A stretch of 36,709 nt of DNA. Origin: JAQVSH01 sp964451605 (GTDB lineage Bacteria > Bacteroidota > Bacteroidia > Bacteroidales > UBA4181). Where the stretch lies: assembly GCA_964451605.1 (NCBI GenBank), contig CAYVJA010000025.1:1-36709 (forward strand), in the 5' to 3' direction. How positions within the stretch are numbered: position 1 is the stretch's first letter; every line of letters begins with the position of its first letter. The notes beneath the pieces were generated by a model. That model was not told the origin of the DNA. It ran no database searches and worked only from the letters and a program-made list of their open reading frames with translations. Of the stretch, positions 9,601 to 15,493 are shown piece after piece. A program made the position numbers and the translations under genes.

Positions 9601-10962
9601 TTTTAAAGAGATAAATCCGAGCGACCGATGTAACGTGTACTCCTGTTCGGTGAGTCGACGAGCATTTTCTACCTTCTCATAATCCTGTCCCTGACGGAAT
9701 TGCAGCGCTACCAAAGGCTGGAGCGAACTGGTAATCTGGTTTACCTCGCGTATGTTATAGCTGTTTAGCAGTGCCTGATACATCCCATTGGCGCCGTTCG
9801 AGGGGGTGACTACAGAGGGTTGTCCCGCAAAGGCCGGAACCCGGTTGTAGATGTAGGGCGTCGGTTCTGCCAGATCGTTTGCAGCCAGAATGTTGCGCGC
9901 ATCGGTAAATTGGTTCGTTTTGTTGGTGACCCACACCTCAATCCGGTCGATGGTGATGTCGGAGGTGATAACAGGCAGATTTTGCATGGCCTGTTCGAAC
10001 CGGTCGCGGAAATAGGCTGAGAGGAAAAAGTGTTTATTCTCTTCGTATTGGTCGGCCGCAATCTCATATTTCGCAGTCAGCGCACCTCCCTGCATTGTAG
10101 TTACCGATGTCTCCCCATTCTGTTTCGAAAAGAGAGTAGTTACCGAAAGGCGGCCAAACTGCATTTCCGACTTGACCCCAAAGAGATTTTGCCCCCCGTT
10201 AATCAGGGTTCCCGACAACGGAAACGAGACGTTCCCAACCTCAATCTTCTTGATAATTTCATCCTCCTTTCCGGTGTAGTCAAGCTTTATCTCGTTTTCG
10301 AAGTCGAAAACCGATTCGCTGTCGTACCGAATCGACATATTAATGCGGTCGGCAATGGTGCCGGTAACGCTCATCTGGATTTTTTGGGCGAAATCGAACG
10401 TCGATGTTTTTCGGGCACTCTCACTGATATTGGGGTTATCAATCCGGGAGGTATTCATTTTCATAATCATCTCGGCCGAACCCTGAGGGGTAATCGAGAT
10501 GATACCGGTACCGAGCAGATCGGCAAAAGGGTTGTCCTGCTTCTGAAGCAGCGATGCGGCTCCCTGTGGCAAATTCGGGGTCTGCAGCGGGGCAACTTTC
10601 TGCACATATCCCCGCCAACGGTCTGCTTTGGCTTTTTCGAGCGAATAACGCTGGAACTCGGTTACACTCATTCGGTATTCCGGAACCAGATTGATTTGCC
10701 CCACTTTTTTCCGAATGACAAACATGCCCAATTTTGGGTCGTACTCGTAGGTGGGGAGCAGATTTTTCGGGGTAAGCCGTTCGGTGCCGAGCGAAGGAGC
10801 CTCCAGCTCATACCGTTTTTGCAGCGATTTCCACAGTCTTTCTCCCCCTGAATTATTGGCAGATAGCACTCCATCCTCTTGCCCTTGCACCGCCGTCGAG
10901 GTAAAAGGAGAGACCAGGAGTAAAGCCAAAAGCCATAGGATTCGTGTGTTCAATCTGTGCAA
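3619..10962 (-). CDS. sprA: T9SS outer-membrane translocon SprA (Sov family)
   Basis: A 2447-residue protein of the SprA/Sov family, the very large outer-membrane beta-barrel through which T9SS cargo leaves the periplasm (established for Flavobacterium johnsoniae SprA, of similar length). A signal peptide is visible: basic start, then ILWLLALLLVSPF, with a likely cut near VQGQ/EDG. The body has many alternating strands and the end, VGVSVRFTLIQ, suits a last barrel strand. No ATG fits: the first usable codon is TTG at 10962, and the only in-frame codons between it and the ruvA stop at 10974-10972 are ATT, TTT and CCG. The ruvA-sprA-gcvH order is, as I recall, also found in Flavobacterium. Transcription probably comes from the ruvA promoter at 11591-11598. 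Confidence 0.96.
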   Translation of the reverse strand: MHRLNTRILWLLALLLVSPFTSTAVQGQEDGVLSANNSGGERLWKSLQKRYELEAPSLGTERLTPKNLLPTYEYDPKLGMFVIRKKVGQINLVPEYRMSVTEFQRYSLEKAKADRWRGYVQKVAPLQTPNLPQGAASLLQKQDNPFADLLGTGIISITPQGSAEMIMKMNTSRIDNPNISESARKTSTFDFAQKIQMSVTGTIADRINMSIRYDSESVFDFENEIKLDYTGKEDEIIKKIEVGNVSFPLSGTLINGGQNLFGVKSEMQFGRLSVTTLFSKQNGETSVTTMQGGALTAKYEIAADQYEENKHFFLSAYFRDRFEQAMQNLPVITSDITIDRIEVWVTNKTNQFTDARNILAANDLAEPTPYIYNRVPAFAGQPSVVTPSNGANGMYQALLNSYNIREVNQITSSLQPLVALQFRQGQDYEKVENARRLTEQEYTLHRSLGFISLKSPLNADEVLAVAFEYTVNGQTFQVGELSTSGIANPQTLLVKLLKGTNLSPQLPTWRLMMKNIYNLGTYPINRDKFQLHVLYQDPKSGNSINYLPEEDLQNELLIRMMRLDRLNQNNDPSPDGVFDYVEGGTILSESGLMIFPVLEPFGSNLRNALQAKGVSETIIRKYLFQELYDSTLTRARQMAEKNRFKIGGTYSSTPGSAVQLNASQMSRGSVKVIAGGQLLTENSDYTVDYATGKVTVLNQGILDSGVPVQIISEDNTLYNVQTKTLIGTHLEYKVSDKFRLGATVMNLTEKPITQKVTLGEEAISNTIWGLSADYSTDLPSLTRLINRLPFRKTDAMSSISLFAEMAQLLPGDAGSIQKKGTSYIDDFEASETSINLLAQNLWKLSSVPEGQPFLPEGVLTQTTETGKNRSLLSWYVIDPLFVNPNYFSGSTPSHIRNNPDTRSSHFVRQIEEQNIFKNKENPNGVPATMPVLNVAFYPTERGPYNFDAVNVQQNGFLSRPETRWGGMMRALPVSDFESSNIEFIEFWVMDPFVEDEEGNMKGGDLYLNLGDVSEDVLKDSRKFFENGIMAGALDSTVWGRVPATQSLVNAFTGDMEQRRLEDIGLDGLSSDDEISFFSEFLSQASAKISGEPFSLLQRDPASDNFGFYRGAQLDQEERGILERYKYYTLPEGNSSSINAYATSLPDNEDLNGDNTLNENENFFQYRISIRPGDMQQVGDNFITDIVWDQTKFPNGDTSSVRWYQFRIPLSRFERTVGSIRDFRSIRFLRLFLHGFSHPVVLRFAKMELVRSEWRKYTRNLRSPGETTTSPELTDGSIDISSVNIEENAGKQPVGYRLPPGIERTMDRTSRQQQQQNEQSMVLRVTDLANGDARAAYKNVLYDLRRYRRMQMEVHAEQMVGKPLYDKELTLFVRMGTDFRNNYYEYEIPLSLTPWGSTDREVIWPAENRLDLDLRLLTDIKQARNEAMRRAGSGVSLSAPFRMESEGRNLYVMGNPNLGEIRALMIGIRYPSDPYKAGESRSAEIWVNELRMSDFENNSGWAANARMNLTLADLGTFHMMAEKSTPGFGAINEKVNERSKNDFFAYNMSTNMELGKLLPVRANLEIPLYASYGESFTNPEYDPIDPDIRLKDKLSRAGSKAEKDSIKHFSQDYQKRKSFTLTQVRYLPKKEGEARLYDPSNLSASYSFNESYARNPNTEYNRQTQTGGGLTYNFAGNAKPYYPFEESTTLNQGIFTLLKDFNINYIPTNLLFKTDYSRIRSEIKYRDINNPHNLMLPIESEMYTNTRFYQWAHDVTKGLHIDFAATNLERLDDTEVFLQDYMKTSYELFKDEVNRSVKRTTNTTQYFHDLRLNYSLPVQKIPLLDWTSLSLSYVASYGWDVGPLMPAETSIGNTIKNSQSIQWTGEASLVSLYNKIPILQKLNQGEGTTSVAKKAASFTKERVRFKAGQNLPVSHQLGTTTPKVTVLDGAGQKVDSITVRIVNGNRIVLVSKRDISNARIEVTGQDGKTTEAPIARGAAAGLRLLTMLKSVSLTLSETNGINLPGYMPVTRMLGMDGSAPGFGFVFGAQDKNFAAKAAEKGWLTKSQAQNMPFVMAHNENFAIRATLEPIKGLQVILSGNRAYSNNLRQYYTANANGDFPDSTRNTRESGNFSMTFVAIGNSFEKFSKSNGYGSATYEKFKAYRSQIAARLAAQRQAANPNYRPDIHPVTGEPLTDGSKNGYGLNSQDVLIPAFLAAYGGVSPQKISLDRFPSVKHIRPNWTIRFDGLMALDFFKEHFKSFIISHSYKATYTLGNYQTNIAYDDMWSVLREARDLRYNFIPRYDVSGITLTEQIGPLGSIDITWKNNLSTRISYTTGRTLNLSFSNYQMTEARTQELSLGAGYRIDGAKLFVRSGGDSQKKVENNLNLNADFSIRNNRQLIRRLDEEVPQPSSGQKIASLKLSADLQINQSLSVMAFYDRIVNTPFVSTSFATTNANIGVSVRFTLIQ

Positions 10963-10971
10963 AATAAACGG

Positions 10972-11571
10972 TTACATGTTTCTTAACCCCTGTTTAATGA
11001 GCTCTTCGACAGAATATTCGGGATGCCCCGCCGATAGCTTCATAACCACTTTTTCTACTGCCGCTTTGTTGAAACCCAGCCCGGTCAACGCCATTATGGC
11101 CTCGTCTCTGGAGGTAACTGTGGTCGATGGCCCCGTTTCGCCGGAAAGGGTTTGAGCGGATCCTATCTTATTTTTCAGATCGACAATAATTCTTTCGGCC
11201 GTTTTGGCTCCGATTCCTTTTACCGAGCTGAGCAGACGTACATCCGAAACCGCAATAGCCTGCCTGATTTCGTCGGGGTTCAACGAGGAGAGAATCATGC
11301 GGGCCGTGTTGGCACCCACGCCCGATACGGTGAGGAGGAGTCGGAACACTTCCCGTTCGTGACGGGAGAAGAATCCGAACAGGACAAAGGCATCTTCCCG
11401 TACCACCTGATGCAGAAAGAGCCGGAGAGTGCCTTTGTCGCCTGTTTTGCCGTTTTGAATGGCCGAATAGGTACATAGCGATATGTGGATCAGATACCCG
11501 ATGCCTGCGGTCTCAATCACCACATTTGTGGGTGTGACTTCAACCGGGCGACCTTCAATAAATTCGTACAT
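10972..11571 (-). CDS. ruvA: Holliday junction DNA helicase subunit RuvA
   Basis: A 199-residue protein that tetramerises on four-way DNA junctions and loads the RuvB motor for branch migration. The N-terminal OB fold (MYEFIEGRPVEV), two helix-hairpin-helix motifs (around LTVSGVGANTA and SVKGIGAKTA) and the small RuvB-binding domain III (ALTGLGFNKAAVEKVV) are all present. I choose the ATG at 11571 because MYEFIEG is the family start; an extension to 11613 would overlap the predicted promoter. sprA follows after a nine-base gap in the same reading frame. ruvB and ruvC are not in the window. Confidence 0.97.
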   Translation of the reverse strand: MYEFIEGRPVEVTPTNVVIETAGIGYLIHISLCTYSAIQNGKTGDKGTLRLFLHQVVREDAFVLFGFFSRHEREVFRLLLTVSGVGANTARMILSSLNPDEIRQAIAVSDVRLLSSVKGIGAKTAERIIVDLKNKIGSAQTLSGETGPSTTVTSRDEAIMALTGLGFNKAAVEKVVMKLSAGHPEYSVEELIKQGLRNM

Positions 11572-11590
11572 AAGCGCCTGTTTATGCAGA

Positions 11591-11598
11591 CAAATGTA
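11591..11598 (-). promoter_or_regulatory. Probable -7 promoter element of ruvA-sprA
   Basis: The minus strand reads TACATTTG, a full TAnnTTTG match, about 20 bases before the ruvA ATG at 11571. No clear -33 TTTG is seen at the usual distance. It would give a very short leader and drive both ruvA and the long sprA gene. Confidence 0.55.
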
Positions 11599-11703
11599 AA
11601 AAAAATCGCACACAATCGGGTACCGCTTTTCGACCCCTGGCTCTCAAACCGTTAATATTACTAAATAACTAAACAGGCCCCATTCGTTTCCCGAAATATG
11701 TAC

Positions 11704-11711
11704 TACTTTTG
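11704..11711 (+). promoter_or_regulatory. Probable -7 promoter element of the pseudouridine synthase gene
   Basis: TACTTTTG fully matches TAnnTTTG and lies about 48 bases upstream of the chosen ATG at 11760. The -33 element is weak. With the ruvA promoter at 11591-11598 it forms a divergent pair. Its presence argues against an upstream TTG start at 11709, which would lie inside this box. Confidence 0.55.
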
Positions 11712-11759
11712 CCACCCGGATTATTGCGTTTGAATCCGTATACTAATAAACACTTATTT

Positions 11760-13463
11760 ATGTTTGAGAAGAGAAGTTTTGGAAGAAAATCTGAGAGAGA
11801 TTCCGCTTCCGGAGAAAAGAGAGATGAGAGTCCGCGCGGAGGTTTCCGGCGCAGGGACGACGACGGTGGCGGTTTTCGCCGTCGTGAAGAGACTGATCGT
11901 GGCGGATTTTCGCGCCGCGAAGGAGGATCCGATCGTAAAGAGGGATTCGGCCGTAACAACGGGTTCCAACGCCGTGAGGGCGGAGAGCGCAGCGACAGTT
12001 TTCAACGTCGCGAAGGCGGAGAAAGAAGCGGTAGTTTCCAACGCCGCGATGGTGATTTTCAAAGAGGTGGCGGTTTTCGTCGCCAGGATGGGGAAGAACG
12101 TTCGAGTCGTGGCGAAGGTTTTCGTCGCAATCAGGACGATTCTCGCAGTGGCGGCTTCCGTCGTAGCGAAGGTGGCGAACGTTCCGGTGGTTTTACACGC
12201 CGTGAGGGTGATGAGCAGCGTGGAGGGTTCGCACGTCGTGAAGGCGGTTTCCCCCGTCGCGACAATAACGACCGCGGAGGTTTTTCCCGCCGCGAAGGTA
12301 GCGACCGTGGTAACAGTTACCCGCGCCGCGAAGGCAGCGAAAGAAGTGGCGGATTTCAACGTCGCGAAGGTGGCGAACGCTCCGGCGGGTTCCAGCGTCG
12401 CAGTGAAGGAGGCGAACGCAGCGGTGGCTTTTCGCGGCGTGAGGGCGAAGAACAACGGGGAGGTTATCCCCGTCGTGAAGGCGGTTTCGGCCGTCGTGAC
12501 AATGATGGGGGTAACAGTGGTTTCCGTCGGAGAGAGGATGGCGAACGCAGCGGTGGTTTTCGTCGCAGAGACGATGGCGAACGCAGCGGATACGCAGGCC
12601 GTGAAGGTGGCGAAAGAGGCCGTTCGGGTCGTTTTCAGCGGAGCGAAGGCTCCGGACGAAAATCCTTTTCATCCGATAAGTCGAGGCGTCCGCGCGTTGC
12701 AGTAGATTCCCCTAAGAGCTTTGCTCCCGATCCGTTCGACGAAAATGCAACTATCAGGCTTAATAAATATATAGCCAATACCGGGCTCTGTTCACGTCGG
12801 GAAGCCGATAAGTTTATCGAAGCCGGCCTGGTAACGGTGAATGGAGTAGTGATTTCGGAGTTGGGCGTCAAGGTACTTCCCACTGATGAGGTCCGATACA
12901 ATAACGAACGGCTCAATCCTGAGCGGAAGGTCTATCTTCTGCTGAATAAGCCTAAGGATTATGTCACCTCGGTGGACGATCCTCACGCTACCCGCACAGT
13001 CATGGAGCTGATAGAAGGTGCATGTAAAGAGCGCATTTACCCGGTTGGTCGGCTCGACAGAATGACAACAGGGGTATTACTCTTTACCAACGACGGAGAG
13101 ATGGCACTTAAATTGACCCATCCGTCGAACGATGTGCGGAAAATTTACCAGATAACCCTCGATAAGAAGGTTTCGCACGAAGATATGATTGCCATTGCTT
13201 CGGGTGTTGAGTTGGAGGATGGCTTTATTCAACCCAATGAGGTTTCGTATGCCGATCCCGAAGACAAACATATCGTGGGAATCGAAATTCATTCGGGACG
13301 CAACCGGGTAGTACGCCGTATCTTCGAGAAGTTTGGTTACAAAGTGGCCAAGCTGGACAGAGTCTACTTTGCCGGTCTTTCGAAAAAGGGTCTGACCCGC
13401 GGAAAATGGCGCTTCCTCACCACACAAGAGGTAGGTTTTTTGAAGATGCTGAAGAATAACTAA
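11760..13463 (+). CDS. RsuA/RluB-family 23S/16S rRNA pseudouridine synthase with long Arg/Gly-repeat N-terminus
   Basis: A 567-residue protein in two parts. Residues about 17-310 are a low-complexity tract of roughly 12-residue units of the form GGFxRREGGERS, rich in Arg, Gly, Ser and Glu with regular Phe. The enzyme follows: an S4 RNA-binding domain (RLNKYIANTGLCSRREADK, from about residue 330) and the catalytic domain, with the nucleophile Asp433 in GRLDRMTTGVLLFTNDG. The family converts one uridine of rRNA to pseudouridine; whether this one acts on 23S (RluB/RluF-like) or 16S (RsuA-like) rRNA cannot be told here. The tail resembles eukaryotic RGG tracts and may bind RNA without fixed structure (inference). 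Repeat number may vary between strains. Confidence 0.93.
   Translation: MFEKRSFGRKSERDSASGEKRDESPRGGFRRRDDDGGGFRRREETDRGGFSRREGGSDRKEGFGRNNGFQRREGGERSDSFQRREGGERSGSFQRRDGDFQRGGGFRRQDGEERSSRGEGFRRNQDDSRSGGFRRSEGGERSGGFTRREGDEQRGGFARREGGFPRRDNNDRGGFSRREGSDRGNSYPRREGSERSGGFQRREGGERSGGFQRRSEGGERSGGFSRREGEEQRGGYPRREGGFGRRDNDGGNSGFRRREDGERSGGFRRRDDGERSGYAGREGGERGRSGRFQRSEGSGRKSFSSDKSRRPRVAVDSPKSFAPDPFDENATIRLNKYIANTGLCSRREADKFIEAGLVTVNGVVISELGVKVLPTDEVRYNNERLNPERKVYLLLNKPKDYVTSVDDPHATRTVMELIEGACKERIYPVGRLDRMTTGVLLFTNDGEMALKLTHPSNDVRKIYQITLDKKVSHEDMIAIASGVELEDGFIQPNEVSYADPEDKHIVGIEIHSGRNRVVRRIFEKFGYKVAKLDRVYFAGLSKKGLTRGKWRFLTTQEVGFLKMLKNN
11810..12690 (+). repeat. Coding Arg/Gly-rich repeat tract (about 36-bp units, imperfect)
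   Basis: The DNA repeats a pattern of about 36 bases built from pieces such as CGTCGCGAAGGCGGCGAAC and GGTGGTTTTC, encoding the GGFxRREGGERS-like units. Unit length drifts (longer and shorter units occur) and synonymous changes are common. The tract is free of stop codons for long distances in several other frames on both strands, which produces large false ORFs. Confidence 0.9.
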
Positions 13464-13475
13464 TTGAAAAAAAAT

Positions 13476-13528
13476 CGCCCCCCGGTCTTCACTTCTAACA
13501 GAGTGAGGGTCGGGGGGCGTTTTTTTTT
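13476..13528 (+). terminator. Strong Rho-independent terminator after the pseudouridine synthase gene
   Basis: A 17-bp stem (13476-13492 with 13503-13519), nine of the pairs at the base being CGCCCCCCG/CGGGGGGCG and the upper part containing G:U pairs, closes a 10-base loop and is followed by nine T residues (13520-13528). An A-run at 13467-13474 means it could also act on the minus strand. Confidence 0.92.
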
Positions 13529-13588
13529 GTGTTATCTTTCAGCTAGGTATGTAATGTCTCACGATATAAACCACCAGTAAACGACAAA

Positions 13589-15463
13589 ATGAAAAGAACA
13601 CTCTTCTTACTTGCGCTCTGTTTTGCGTTTTTCAGTAGCAGGGCACAGAATGTTACACAACAGCAGGGCAGCCAATTTCCGCAAAAAGAGCGAACTGTGC
13701 GGATTATGAGTTACAATATCCATCACGGCCAGGGGATGGATAACAAAATGGATGTCGAACGGATTGGAAAGCTGATTATTGATGTTCATCCTGAGGTGAT
13801 TGGGTTGCAGGAGGTCGACAGTATGGTTAATCGGAGCGGTAACATCGACATTCTGCAGCAGCTCTCTGTGCAAACCGGCATGTATGCCACTTTCGGCTAT
13901 TCTATTCTATTCGATGGGGGAAAGTACGGCAACGGGATGCTTACCCGGGAGAAGCCGCGCTCTGTACAAAAGATTGCACTGCCCGGAGCCGGTGAGGCCC
14001 GCTCGGCTCTCTTGGTGGAGCTGGATAAATATATGGTGATTAGTACCCACCTCTCTCTTGATGAGGCCGAACGGGTTGAATCGGTAAAGATGATCACAGA
14101 GTGGGCTAAGAGTTACAGCAAGCCGCTTTTCCTGATCGGAGACCTGAATGCTACGCCGGACTCACCACCATTGGAGATACTGAAAAAGGAGTGGCAGATA
14201 CTCTCCAATCCTAAACAGCCGACTTCTCCCTCAGTCAACCCGGGGAGTACCATCGATTATGTGCTGGGATATGTGGCAAACGGACAAACGTATACCAAGT
14301 ACAACGCGCAGGTTATCGATGAGCAAGTGGCGTCCGACCACAGTCCTTTATTTGTCGACGTACGTTTGAAAACTCCTGCGTCGCTGGTGATGCGCACCAT
14401 CCCTTACCTGCAAAACCCGGGTAAGGATAAAATGACCGTGATGTGGCTTACCCATGTGCCTGCACGAAGCTGGGTGGAATATGGTACGGATCCGAATAAA
14501 ATGGATAGAGCCCGTACCATGCTCGAAGGGGTGATGGTAGCAAGCAACAAAATCCATCGGGTGGAGTTGAAGAATCTTCAGCCCGGTACAAGGTATTATT
14601 ATCGGGTTGTTTCGCAGGAAATAACCCGATATTCCAGCTACAACAAAGAGTTTGGCGATACCGTCCGCTCTGATATAAAATCATTTACCACCTGGAGTGA
14701 TCAGAAACGTGATTTTCGGGTCATTGTTTACAATGACCTCCACAGTAATATGAAGATGTTCGGGAAACTTCACAGCTACGTGGATGACAAACCCTACGAT
14801 TTGGTCATCTTTAACGGTGACTGTTTTGATGATGTCGAAGTGGAAGCTGATATCCTGAACAGGCTGGTTGTTTACACACCACGAATAAAAAGTGACGAGA
14901 TACCCTCTGTCTTCATTCGGGGAAACCATGAAACCAGAGGCGAATATTCATTGCACCTTTGGGACTACCTCGGAAGAATGGGGGGCCGTTCCTATAGCGC
15001 TTTCTCGCTGGGAGACACCCGGTTTGTTCTGCTCGATTGCGGAGAGGATAAACCGGACGATACGCCGGTCTACTACGATATGAATGATTTTACCCAGCAC
15101 CGGCTCGATCAGGCCGCATTCTTGAAGGAGGAGTTGAAGTCGAAAGCGTTTGCCAGGGCAAATAAACGGGTACTGATTCACCATATCCCCATATTTGGTG
15201 TGAAACCTGAGAGTTTCTCACCCTGTTCCGATCTCTGGATACCCTTACTGCATAAGGCCCCCTTTACGGTTTCGCTCAACGGACATACCCATCGTTTTCG
15301 GGTAATAGAAAAAGATGAGTCGAATAACGCTTTCCCTGTCGTCATCGGGGGAAGCAACAGCGAACCAAACGGCACAGTAATGGTGCTCGAAAAGAAGGGA
15401 GAGGCACTCACCCTTCAGGTGATCAACGCAGCCGGAGAGACGCTCCTGAAGAAAGTGCTGTAA
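13589..15463 (+). CDS. Secreted fusion: endonuclease/exonuclease/phosphatase domain plus purple-acid-phosphatase-like metallophosphoesterase
   Basis: A 624-residue protein with signal peptide (LFLLALCFAFFSSRAQ). Residues about 32-268 form an EEP (DNase I-like) domain with YNIHHG, the metal-binding Glu in LQEVD, GDLNATPDS and the final SDH motif near residue 249. Residues about 270-370 look like the fibronectin-type N-terminal domain of purple acid phosphatases (VEYGTDP, LQPGTRYYYRV). Residues about 374-575 are a calcineurin-like phosphoesterase with all metal motifs: NDLHSN, NGDCFDD, RGNHE, IHHIP and GHTHR. Both active sites look intact. The likely role is release of phosphate or sugar from phosphorylated or lipid-linked compounds outside the cytoplasm, but the substrate is unknown. 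It is monocistronic between a strong terminator and convergent lon. Confidence 0.88.
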   Translation: MKRTLFLLALCFAFFSSRAQNVTQQQGSQFPQKERTVRIMSYNIHHGQGMDNKMDVERIGKLIIDVHPEVIGLQEVDSMVNRSGNIDILQQLSVQTGMYATFGYSILFDGGKYGNGMLTREKPRSVQKIALPGAGEARSALLVELDKYMVISTHLSLDEAERVESVKMITEWAKSYSKPLFLIGDLNATPDSPPLEILKKEWQILSNPKQPTSPSVNPGSTIDYVLGYVANGQTYTKYNAQVIDEQVASDHSPLFVDVRLKTPASLVMRTIPYLQNPGKDKMTVMWLTHVPARSWVEYGTDPNKMDRARTMLEGVMVASNKIHRVELKNLQPGTRYYYRVVSQEITRYSSYNKEFGDTVRSDIKSFTTWSDQKRDFRVIVYNDLHSNMKMFGKLHSYVDDKPYDLVIFNGDCFDDVEVEADILNRLVVYTPRIKSDEIPSVFIRGNHETRGEYSLHLWDYLGRMGGRSYSAFSLGDTRFVLLDCGEDKPDDTPVYYDMNDFTQHRLDQAAFLKEELKSKAFARANKRVLIHHIPIFGVKPESFSPCSDLWIPLLHKAPFTVSLNGHTHRFRVIEKDESNNAFPVVIGGSNSEPNGTVMVLEKKGEALTLQVINAAGETLLKKVL

Positions 15464-15493
15464 GAAGCAGAGAAACAGGGATATGTAGCCGGG

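Noticed and set aside
10030..10851. 273-codon open frame opposite the sprA N-terminal region
   Set aside because: Antisense shadow; no motif and no promoter upstream.
11754..12455. 233-codon Ala/Thr/Phe-rich minus-strand frame over the repeat tract
   Set aside because: Antisense reading of the same low-complexity repeats, with no start context or family match.
11764..12705. 313-codon Ala/Val-rich frame overlapping the Arg/Gly repeat tract
   Set aside because: It is the repeat DNA read in another plus frame; it ends where the repeats end and has no domain, unlike the frame that runs on into the S4 and catalytic domains.
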